Shown here: piece after piece, positions 1 through 10,031 of the stretch
Position numbering within the stretch: the first letter of the stretch is position 1
Layout: every line of letters begins with the position of its first letter
NCBI RefSeq assembly: GCF_000220395.1
Contig: NW_004086133.1
Coordinates: 1 to 42,041, forward strand
DNA from: Ichthyophthirius multifiliis
Taxonomy: Eukaryota > Ciliophora > Oligohymenophorea > Hymenostomatida
Direction of reading: 5' to 3'
DNA: 42,041 nt
Notes under the pieces: generated by a model
What the model was told of the DNA's origin: nothing
What the model saw: the letters and a program-made list of their open reading frames with translations, nothing else
Database searches by the model: none
Position numbers and translations under genes: made by a program

Positions 1-484
1 TTTAAAGGTAAAAATATTTTAATAAAAACCTTTAATTATTAGTTATACTTAATAATATAATATTAATTATTAATAAAATTAATAATAGGTAATTTAATGT
101 TAAAACGGAATAATATTTACTACTACAGTAAATAATAAAATATAAATAAATACAACTATAAATGGTATTCAATTTAAAATGTATAAAATTTATGATAAAG
201 AAAAAAGTTATTTTTTTTAATTATAAGTAAGTTATTTTGAAATAGTATATATTATTTATACTATAATAAAAAATTAATTTTTAGTATATATATATATATA
301 TATATTTAATTAATAATTAATTATTATATATAGTCTATATAAATAATATATTCTATTTTTATTTTTTTCTCTTATCACTAAAATTGAGTTTATTATAATT
401 GGATAAAATTTCATCATTAATAATACTTTTACTTCTTCTAGTTTAAATAATTTTATTTTTAATATATAAAGTATTTTTTAAATT
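1..484. other. AT-rich flank, no gene recognised
   Basis: This stretch lies downstream of the TBC gene's TGA at 485-487. It holds a short (TA)n run near 284-305 and otherwise AT-rich sequence. On the minus strand the frame just beyond that TGA stays open and reads plausibly to about 365, so a longer C-terminus through a misread stop cannot be excluded. I see no start codon, RNA gene or repeat array of note. Confidence 0.5.
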
Positions 485-2441
485 TCAATAATTATTAAAA
501 ATAAATTCATCTGAATTTAATTTTAAAGAGTTTTAATTTATTTTATATTTTTAAAAATTAAAAATTTTGGATTTTAACAATTTTTATGGAGGCTTTTTTA
601 TTTTAAATAAATTTTAATTATTAAAAATATTAAATGTATTTTAAATATTCTATTAATTTGTATTATATTAATTAATATCATTTGTTTTATCTTCATTCTC
701 ATTTTAAAATTTTAATAAATCAAAAAAACCTGAACTTTCTTAAGAATTATATAAAGTATCGTCTAAACAAATAAAATTTTCTAATATTTAATCATAATAT
801 TATTTTTATTATTTAAAAATAATTTCTTATTAATCAGCCGAATTAATATTATTATTTTAAAAATAAATACTTTCTAAATTATTAATATATTTTTTAGCAT
901 AATATTAATTTTTAAAATTATTATTTAAAACATTATTAGTATATTTTTCTTTAATATCATAGTTTTAGATAGATATTTTTTATTCTTCATCTTCATTAAA
1001 AATCTATTTTAATTTATTATGTAAAATTTATACAAAACTTTTATTATTTAATTGATTAAAGACAGAATTTTTTATATTTTAATATTAAATTTATAAATTA
1101 TTAGAAACGTATTTAAACATTAAAACCTATTATTGCTAATAATTTACTTCATTTATATAATCTAATATTCTAAGTAAATATATGTAATATTTATATATTA
1201 TATATTATATATAAATATAAATATAAATATAAATATAAATATATATAAATATAAATATAAATATAAATATAAATATAAATTTAATATTTTTTATATTTTT
1301 ATTATATTAATTTTTAAATTTTTATTTATATTTTTTATTATTAGATACTTAGTTTATGCATTTAATTTATCATCTTAATCATCTTCTTATTAATGAGGAG
1401 CTTTTGGTAGTATTTTCCAATCAAGAATTTTTAATTCTTCATTTTTAAATAATAAAATATTTACATTTTCTTTCGTATTTACCTCATAAATTGTATAAAG
1501 TATATTTATTAGTCTATTAGTTACTTTAAATTTTTCGAAATAATCAAATATTTTTTTTTAATTTATATTTTTATCTAATTCAAGTAAGTTTTTTGTGAAA
1601 AATGAAAGGTTTTCTTTGTTATAATTTATAATTTCTTATTAAAAATATTTTAGGAAACTCAGAGCCATTTTTATCAAGATTTTCCAATCTTTTAAAATCA
1701 ATAAATTGAAAATTTTCAAACAAAACTCGTAATTTAAATCTGAAAAGACTGTTAAAAACCATTTGGTAGCAAAATAACTAACTTTAATATTTTGTTATTG
1801 AAAATAAAGAAGTAGATCAGGTAAATAATTCAACATAAAAACTTCTAAAACAAAATTTAAAAATTTTAATTTCGGAAAATTCTCTATATATAGTTCTTTC
1901 CCTTTCATTTTTTTCATATAATATAATATAATCCAATATATATCATCTTCCCTTTACCCATATTATATAAATAAACCAACTATCATATTTATTCCTTAGA
2001 CGTATCCAACATCTTTTACACTATGACTTATGGCTCTTAATATTTTTTTAAATATTCCTTCTTTTTGGAATTGTTATGCGAACTTTTTTCAGGAAAAGTG
2101 CGGTTTATATCTTATATTATATCGTTATCATATTATGAAGGAATAATTGAATAGTTCTGTTTATATTTTTTTTATTTTTTTATTTAATTAATATTTTACA
2201 AAGTATTATAGCTCATATTTTTATTTTATATAATTTATATTTATTATTTAATTCCAGTATATTTATTGGTCTTTTTTTGACAATCCCTATTTTTATCAAT
2301 CATATTTTATTTAAATAGTATAAAAGAAATAAATTTTTTATTAATTTACTTTTAATAAAATAAAATAGATTTACTTTTTAATTGTATTTTGCTTTTTATG
2401 TGTACAAAAATATTTACAAATAAATTTTATTTAAAATTTTT
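485..2441 (-). CDS. TBC (Rab-GAP) domain protein, N-terminus not located
   Basis: Likely GTPase-activating protein for a Rab, acting on membrane traffic. Seen: the two catalytic finger motifs of TBC domains, DIIQDINRTFP (arginine finger) and GYVQGIN (glutamine finger, usually YCQG), then YFATKWFLTVF and LKDWKILIKMALSFLKYF, all typical and in order. The C-terminal 227 residues after the 1170-1348 intron are Asn/Gln-rich with no recognised domain and end at TGA 485-487. Two more introns fit upstream (about 2157-2202, and one ending just before the GLSKKDQ segment). One base appears to be missing in an A7 run at about 2046-2052: upstream reads in one frame (ending KKKEYLKK), downstream in another (ILRAISH). 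Everything from 2040 to 485 is one frame across the intron. No convincing start codon was found; the 5' exon may lie further upstream, for example near 3084. Domain call firm, ends less so. Confidence 0.8.
1198..1281. repeat. (ATAAAT)n hexamer array in TBC intron
   Basis: Tandem copies of a TATAAA-type hexamer with a short TA interruption, lying wholly inside the GT..AG intron 1170-1348 of the TBC gene. The same hexamer recurs at about 3426-3465, 9951-10005 and (reverse complement) 12545-12590. Confidence 0.8.
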
Positions 2442-2865
2442 ATTCCAATTCTAAAAATTAAACTATTGTACTAAAGATTAAATTATTATCAAATACTTAA
2501 TTTAATCTTTTTGTTATTAAATTAATATGTATATTTGTATATAAATATTACATTTAATGTGAAGGAGGTATAATATATTATTATTTATTATTTAGAATTT
2601 TTTAAAGATTTGATTTTAAATAATATTATTTATCAAATCCTAATATTTTATTATCTGATACATTAAAAAAAATTTTTTTTTTTCTCATTTTTAAATTTTA
2701 ATATAATTTTTTATAAAAAAAAATTAAAATAAAAAAAAAAAATAGTTATTTAAAAATATTTAAAAAGAAGTAATAAAAATAAAAACAATAAAAAAAACGT
2801 ATATAAAAATTGAAAATTAATAAAATATTATATATATATATGTAATATTATTATAAATATATATT

Positions 2866-2930
2866 TTAATTTAATTTAATTTAATTTAATTTAATTTAAT
2901 TTAATTTAATTTAATTTAATTTAATTTAAT
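2866..2930. repeat. (TTAAT)13 pentanucleotide array
   Basis: Thirteen perfect head-to-tail copies of TTAAT. It is the only pentamer array noticed in the window; the others are TA, ATT or ATAAAT repeats. Confidence 0.9.
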
Positions 2931-3425
2931 TTTTAATATAATTAAATCATCATTTAAGCCATTTATTTATAATTCAAATTTCAAAGGTTTTAATATATTT
3001 TGTTTTATATTTATTAAAGTTTATGATTAGAATATTGGCGATAAATTTAATCTTAGATGTAACCTTAGCCTATTCTAAAATCATTTTTTTTTATATTATA
3101 AATAATCTTTTTAATATATTTAAATTTTAAATATAAATAGATTTCTTTTAATTTTTTTAAAAAATTATTTGTATTTTAAGTTATAGAATAAAGATTCATA
3201 ATTATATAAATATAAATTTATATATTAACTATTTTTAATTTAATTTAAAGCATATATTTAGAATATTCAAAAAGTATAAAAATATAAATATATGTTTATG
3301 TTTTATTTTTATATCTTATTTATATGTTTTCTATTTACATTTTAAAAACTTAATTTTCTTCTAATTTTTGTATACTAAAGAATTGGTATTTTTATAAATT
3401 ATTTTGAGATGTAATTTGAATTATT

Positions 3426-3452
3426 ATAAATATAAAATATAAATAAATATAA

Positions 3453-3506
<54 letters not shown>
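3426..3506. repeat. (ATAAAT)n grading into (TA)n
   Basis: Several ATAAAT-type copies run directly into about 20 TA dinucleotides. The same hexamer-to-dinucleotide transition occurs in CFAP58 intron 1. Confidence 0.75.
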
Positions 3507-3509
<3 letters not shown>

Positions 3510-3632
3510 TTATAGGTATATTTAATTTATTTTGTTTTACATATTTATAATTTTATTATATGCTAAATAAACAAATATTAATATTTTTTTAATTCGAATT
3601 TAATTTTATAAATAATTTAATTTAAATTAAAT

Positions 3633-4432
3633 TCAATAATTTTTTATTTATTTTTAAAATTAATCTTATGAAAACTCATAAGTTCTTTTCTTTTAATTTC
3701 TTGTACAATTGATAGTTCTTGAAATTTAGTGTATATTAAAATCACATTCATTTTCAAATATTATATTATCTAAAGTATTATCTTAATTTATAATATTTTA
3801 TTAGCTTTAAACAGTTTATTATTAACTTTTATTTATGTTAAAATCATCAATATCTAAAGTATTTGAACTTAAACTACTTATACTAGTATCATTGCTTATT
3901 GTATTTAAATTTTATTATTATAATTTATTTAGTTTTGATATAAATTTTTTTTTATCATATTAATATAACTCACTACATTATATATTTTCTAAGTTATTTG
4001 GCACATATTATAAATCTGGTTAAAAAAATAATTCTTTTATATGAATAATTACTTAATAAAGTCTAAATATTTTTTATTTTTATTTTTTATAATTTTTTTT
4101 TATTAATAATATTTTTTTATATTTATTTTATTTTGACTTATAAATATAATTGTATATTTTTACGTAATTGTAGGATCCCATGTTTTTTTATCAAATAATC
4201 TTGTACTTATAGTTTTATTTTTTAAATTAAAATTTGGATGATATATAAAATCTTGTGATTTTGCTTTTAATGGGTAATAAGGGTATTCTTTTTGTGCTAT
4301 TAAATATATAGCTTTTTATAAGTTTAAATATATTCCTTATTTAATTTATAATTTTATTTCAATTTTTGTTTTTCTTTCTTAATATTATGGATGCTTTATT
4401 TATATTTCACATTTTTCATCATTTAAATTCAT
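3633..4432 (-). CDS. Ubiquitin-conjugating-enzyme-fold protein lacking the catalytic cysteine (UEV-like)
   Basis: 232 residues from two exons (4432-4164 and 4062-3633) joined by a 101-base GT..AG intron; the frame is intact throughout. The E2 fold is seen in YPYYPLKAKSQDFIYHPN (compare YPFKPP...YHPN of E2s) and TWDPTIT (compare W.PALT), with the HPN at 65-67. Where E2s have G-x-I-C-L, this protein reads NKTISTRLF, so Ser76 stands at the catalytic cysteine. The second exon starts with an E2-like helix (LYQVIIHIKELFFQP) and then becomes a Ser/Asn/Gln-rich tail. Known: UEV proteins have this loss and work as partners of active E2s. Inferred: it cannot form a ubiquitin thioester and may be a cofactor or scaffold. 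It lies directly downstream, on the same strand, of an active-type E2 gene. Confidence 0.8.
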
Positions 4433-4845
4433 ATTATATATTTAGTCTAGATCTTTTTTAATTCTTTATCTAGAAAAATTTATTTTTTCATTTATTTAAT
4501 TGTCATTTTAGTTTTAAAAATTCTGAATATTTATAAATTAATTCATTTTTATATAATTTATGAAATGAGTTTATTTTTATAATTATATATTATTTATTTA
4601 ATTTTTTTTTAAATAAATATATACAATTTTATTATTTAAAAGAAAAAAAATGTCTAAAAATAAGCATTTAAAATATTAAAAATAATTAAAAATTAAAATA
4701 AAAATTAATAACAAAAATTATTAAAAATAAATAACAAGTTATTTGAATTAATAAATAATAATAAATAACCAAAATAATTAAAATATGCATATAAAATTTT
4801 ATTTTTTATTCCCAAAAAATAAAAATATAATTTAATTAAATATCA

Positions 4846-5485
4846 TCACATAGCATGTTTTCTTGTCCATTCTTTTGAAGTTGTTTCATATTAATCTTTA
4901 TTTAATTTATATTGTTATGCGATTTCTGGAACAAGAGGATCATCAGGGTTAGGATCAGTTAAAAGTGAACTTATACTTAATAAAACTAAAAAACAATAAT
5001 TATTAATAAATATATACATTTATTAATTTTTTATTAAAGAAAAACCTTTAGATATAGTTAATGCTGGACTCCATTATTCTTTTAAAATATCTAAACAAAT
5101 CGACCCATTTGAATTTATATTTGGATGATAAATTCTTGTTTAAAAACTTACCTATTAAATGTTAATATTTTTTATATTTAAAATTAATTTTTTTTAATTA
5201 AAACTCGAGGTGGTTTAAATGGATATTCTTATGGAAATAAAATATTTAATAAAAATACGCCTCCTGCAAATGGAGATTCTTCCTATTTATTTTTTTATTT
5301 ATGTTTTTATAAATTTTTCATTAATGTTTTAAAATTTATTTATTTTTTATTCTTTTTACAGGACCCATAATAGCTGCTGTCCAATAAAACAAATTATCTT
5401 TAGATACATCTGGTCCTGCAGAAATATTTGCAGGAGGGTCTTTTTATAAATCAGCAAGTTCTTTTTATATTCTTTTTAATGCCAT
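4846..5485 (-). CDS. Ubiquitin-conjugating enzyme E2, UBE2D/Ubc4 class
   Basis: Carries activated ubiquitin as a thioester and passes it to E3 ligases or substrates. Four exons (5485-5360, 5282-5205, 5151-5046, 4985-4846) give 149 residues, close to the family's 147, with introns of 77, 53 and 60 bases. It begins MALKRIQKELADLQKDPPAN and ends WTRKHAM, matching the UBE2D class (REWTQKYAM in animals). The HPN motif is at 77-79 and the catalytic cysteine is Cys87 in [23 protein letters not shown] is near-identical to animal UBE2D. No odd residues and no frame break. One of the most securely identified genes here. Confidence 0.97.
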
Positions 5486-5652
5486 ATATATTTATTTATT
5501 TATTTTATATATATATTTATTAAGTTATTTTTTTATATTTTATAAAATATAAAATAAATAGCTGAATAATTATTAATGTTTTTTTAATAATAACAAAAGT
5601 CTTTTTTAATCATTTTTTTTTAATTTAATACAAAAAATAAAACAAAAAATAT

Positions 5653-6980
5653 TCATTTTACATTTAAATCATAACTTAAAAATAATTAATTAATTTCGTT
5701 TTCTAAATCTTTATTAATCAGAACAAATTATATATTATAATTTCCCTTTTATACAGGCGAAATATGTTATATATTAATTTCTTTTTCTTCTCCAACATTA
5801 AATCCCCCCTTAACGACAATTTCCATATCTTAATAATATCCTTAAATACACTAAAAAACTAAATCATTTAAATAAGAAACCTAACTATTGTTTTTGATAA
5901 TAAAAGCTACTTAATATTCTTAATTAGGTTCTACTTAAATAGGTGCTAAAGGGAATTTTTTTAACACAAAATAATATTTGCTTTTTTTTATTTTGGTAAT
6001 TACAGAATTACAATTGAATTTATTTAATAAAACTGTTGAATTTGTTAATTAATTACTATTTAAAATAAGTTTTAAGGGTGAAACTGAATTTTAAATTTCA
6101 TTGTCTTTATTTTTTTTATATATATATAGTTATATATATATTCAGGTCTATTTATTTTTTTACTTTATAATCTTACCGATCTTGTTAAAGAACGTCTTTC
6201 TTCATAAGAAACATTTTTATGTTTAATAAATGGATGGTTGTGTGTTTTGCGGATTTATATATAACATATTTCACAAAAATCAATTCTATAACATACTAGG
6301 CATTCAAATCGGACTTTTGTTATGGTTTTTAGACAAAAATTACATATATAATTGCAAATTGTGAGGGTTTTAGCCTTTTACTAATAAGTGCTTTGTTAAT
6401 TTTAGAGTTTTTGGATTTATTATTTAATTGAATCGTTATTATCTACTTGAAGTTTGGGGTATTTTTAGTTTAATTGTTAGGCTATTAAGTATGTGGATAA
6501 TGAATCAAACTTTTCATGTAAAGAATTAAGCATTGGAGTGGATTTTATTATTAAAGGAGAATCGTTTAGAAATTAATCTATTGTAAACATTTATTAGTCG
6601 ATGCTTTTTTTGATTAATTTTTTAGTGTATATTTTATTTTTTAAATTCTTTTCTTTTTTAATAGTTTTATTTTTCTTTTTAATAAAATTTATTTGTAAAT
6701 TCAATACTTTTAATATTTTACTTTGTTAAAAATTAATATTCTGTGTTCATTGTAAAAGGTCTTCCCAAAAAATTAAATTTCCGGCCTTTTTTATGGGAGA
6801 GGTTTTATTATTAAATTTTTATTTCAAGAAGATTATATTTCTGAGAGGAAGCTTCTATTTTTTTTAAAAAAAAAATTAAAAAAATTGCAGGCTTATATTT
6901 TAAGTTTTTAAGTCCTCTACTATATTATTAGTTTAAATTTTTATTTTGTTTTGTAATTTTTTTGTTAAAAATACAATCAT
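5653..6980 (-). CDS. ZZ zinc-finger protein with NBR1-type C-terminal domain (candidate autophagy receptor)
   Basis: A ZZ finger is clear from about residue 209: CNYICNFC, ITKVRFECLVC, IDFCEICY, then HNHPFIKH. The C-terminal part (VEPNQEYQVAFIIKN ... GGFNVGEEKEINIQ ... VQKGNYNIQFVLINKD) follows the pattern of the NBR1 'FW' domain, whose tryptophans are not kept. The N-terminus (MIVFLTKKLQNKIKIQ) could be a PB1 domain; weak. PB1-ZZ-FW is the architecture of the selective-autophagy receptor NBR1. Oddities: one in-frame TGA after EDLLQ (about 6748-6750) in an otherwise continuous frame, and a junction after SLTRS (about 6176) where either a GTAAG intron or a one-base indel must be assumed to reach the C-terminal frame. 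The gene may therefore be two genes, misread, or decaying. The ZZ call is firm; NBR1 kinship is moderate. Confidence 0.65.
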
Positions 6981-7343
6981 TAAAATGTAAAACCAGAAAA
7001 AAATGAATTATAGACTTTTTATTTTTTTATTGACTTTTTTTTAAAAAAATAGAGAGCAAATAAAAAAAAAATTAAACGGAACGAATTACTGCATATGCAT
7101 ATTTTTTAAAAATAAATAAATTATCCTAATTAAAATTCAATAATAATAATAGAGTAAAATAAATAGCTTATTTGAAAAAAAATCTTAAATTTTTATTTGA
7201 AACATATTCTTAAATTAATAAAAAGATTAAAATAAAATATAAATTTCTTAAAATAATTATTAAAAATAAATAAAAAATTTTTTAGAAATATAAAAATATA
7301 ATTTCATAATATTTTCAACTAAATAAACTGTTAAATACTAAAT
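6981..7343. other. Intergenic, nothing recognised
   Basis: AT-rich sequence upstream of the minus-strand ZZ gene, probably holding its promoter. No start codon-led frame, RNA gene or repeat array was seen. Confidence 0.5.
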
Positions 7344-8460
7344 GAATTATCCAAAAAAAAGATAATGAAGATTATTTATTTGCACTTTACCCGTATTAAA
7401 TAAAGTAAAAGATGAAAAATATAAATAAAAATACCGAAACAGATGCAACAAAAGTTCTTCCTCAACCAATTAAAACCCTTAAATTCTGTAAAAAATTATA
7501 ATAAAAATAAAGAAAATAAAATATAAATAAATGGAAAACCTCTTATAATAGTAAAATATATTTATGTTGATAACAAGTAAATTAACCCAAAGTAAACGTC
7601 TTATTTATTATAAAATTAATTGACTAAAGTAATAAGTAATCAAATCAACCGATAATATTCAATAGTACTAGTTTATTTAATATTTTATAAGATCAAAAAA
7701 GTAAATTATTAATTAAAACATAAAAAAATGAATTTAAATTAATTAATTTTTGATCATACTTATAATTTAGAATAAAATTTTATAAAAAAATAATAAATAT
7801 AGAAGAAAATTACTATTTATTGATAAAAATATTTAAAAAATTATTAATAAAAGAAATTGAATATTTATAAATATAAGCATTTTAAATATAATTATTGTAT
7901 ATAGAAAATTTAAACTTTAATATTTATTATAATTTAATTTCTATATGTTTAATTATGTTTCTTTTATACTAATATTCTTTTAATAATTTTTTAAATTAAA
8001 AAGAAAATGTATTAATAAAAATTATTTAATTAATTATGAATCATTAGAATATTTATATGAAAAAATTCGTTGATTATTATGATGAAAATAAATATTTTAC
8101 TAAATAAGGTGCTTATGTTATAGATATAACAACATGGATAACGTTTGGTACTTTTTGTCTTAAATTAGAGAGAAAAATCACAAAAAAGTGATTTTGGTGG
8201 CTTATTTAGTAGTTTTTTTTTAAAGAAGTGTTTATAAATAAGAATAAAATATAATAATTAAAATTTTAATTACATAAGAATATTTTAAAAAAATAATCCT
8301 TTGAAAAAAATTCTAAAATTTTAAATTAAATGCCATATTATGGTTGTTTATTACGTTAATTGGCAGAAATAATACTAAATATTTCGAAGAAAAATACATA
8401 TGACTACAAAATTCGAATAAATTAATTAAGGATAATATATAATATATATAAAGTAATTGT
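7344..8460 (+). other. Unassigned coding-like patches
   Basis: Several plus-strand patches have amino-acid-like composition but do not assemble into one convincing gene. Patch one starts at an ATG near 7344, reads NEDYLFALYP ... TKVLPQPIKTLKF after one assumed A-run indel, and can continue over an intron (about 7489-7552) into KYIYVDNKQINPKQTSYLL. Patch two is an ATG-to-TGA frame of about 54 residues at 8037-8201 (MNHQNIYMKKFVDYYDENKY ... TTWITFGTFCLKLERK). Patch three, about 8329-8440, starts MPYYGCLLRQLAEIILNISK. No family recognised. It may be a small multi-exon gene, remnants of one, or chance openness. Confidence 0.25.
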
Positions 8461-8622
8461 TTTATTATAATTTTAAATCAATTATAAGTTATTTAGAATA
8501 AAAAAGTAAATTATAAAAATTACTTTAAAGTGAATTTTATCATTTATTAGGATTTAATAAAAAATGTAATAATAGAAATAATGATTTTAAAAATAAATAT
8601 ATATATATAAATATATTTATTT

Positions 8623-8655
<33 letters not shown>

Positions 8656-9518
8656 TTTTAAAGTTTTTTTTTTAAGATTTTTTTTTAATTAATAATTTAT
8701 GAAATAATAAAATAATAATAAATAATAAATGAGAAAGTAAATTATTATATAAAAAATAAAATATAAAATATTTTTCATTAATTATATAATATTTATTTAA
8801 TTTTATAGTTAAAAATAATAAAAGAATTAAAATAAATTATATAATGTATTTAATTGAAAAGATCAATTGTATATAAAATAAAAAAAATATTATATTTATA
8901 TTAAAATAAAATTTAAAAATAAAATTAAAAGTTTTAAATATTTTTAAGTAAAACTAAAAAGTAAATTAATTTTTAAAAAAAATGTTAATAAAAATAAAAA
9001 AACATAAATAAAATATTAAATAAAATTAAAAAAAATAATTTATAAATAAAATGAAAAAAATAAAAATTATAAAAGAACAAAAAAAAATAAAAAATTAAGT
9101 GTTAAAAAATTATATATTTATATATATAAATATTTATAATTAAATATATAAAACAATTTATAAATTATTATTTTTATATTTATATATAACCATTTAAATG
9201 TATCAATTGATAAATAAATAAATTTAAAAATTATTTATTATATATTTAAATTTTAAAATATATATAGTATATGTATATATATTTATTTATATATAATTTA
9301 CTTATATTATAAGTATTATATAATATATTTTATTTATTAATTTAATATTAATAAATCATGTATAACATAATAAATTAAAAATAAAAATTAATATTTTTAT
9401 TCAAATATTATAAGTTTTCTTTATAAACTATTTTTTTTTAATATATATTATATAATTTTTTTTTTATAACAATTAATAATAATATTATACAATTTGAACT
9501 ATATAAATTTTTAATCTC
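8461..9518. other. Intergenic upstream of CFAP58
   Basis: Very AT-rich, A-rich on the plus strand, with TA-rich stretches near 8600-8655 and 9110-9300. No gene supported. Confidence 0.5.
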
Positions 9519-9993
9519 ATGTCATAAGAAATTTTAAATTAATAAGTTTTATAAATCTAAGATATAGAGTAATATCTAACTGACCCTAATATAGTTTCTA
9601 AAATAGATAATGATTATAATGAATTATTAAATGATTTAAATTATAATCCAGAATTATCAGATTTTAAATTATAATATGAATCTTTGTATAACGCTTTAAA
9701 ATAATCATTAAATACAGAATAAGGATCAATAAGAAGAATAAAAGATAATAATTATGAACTTATATTAAATTAGTCTAAAATAGATGGTATTGTAAAAACT
9801 ATATAATCTAGTGAAGAAAATCTTGAATAGGCATAAAAGGAATTAGATGAAAAAAAAAAAATATTGAATAATATAAAATGTAGAAAATATAAATTCAATA
9901 AAAAATAGAATAAGCATAAATAGAATTAACTAATGTAAAAAATTATAAAAAATATAAATATAAATATAAATATAAATATAAATATAAATATAA

Positions 9994-10031
<38 letters not shown>

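Larger units (their letters stand above)
2442..3632. other. Intergenic, microsatellite-rich
   Basis: Between the TBC gene and the E2-like gene. Contains the TTAAT pentamer array and a (TA)n run listed separately. A minus-strand stretch 3084-2974 reads as 36 residues from ATG to TGA (starts MILEQAK) and is slightly less AT-rich than its surroundings; it could be a small gene or a 5' exon of the TBC gene, using the GT right after MILEQAK as a donor. I cannot decide and give it no separate call. Confidence 0.4.

Noticed and set aside
1900-1960. A second frame break in the TBC gene between WIILYY and MKKMKG
   Set aside because: Codon positions show that both parts are in the same frame; only the A7 site near 2046 changes frame.
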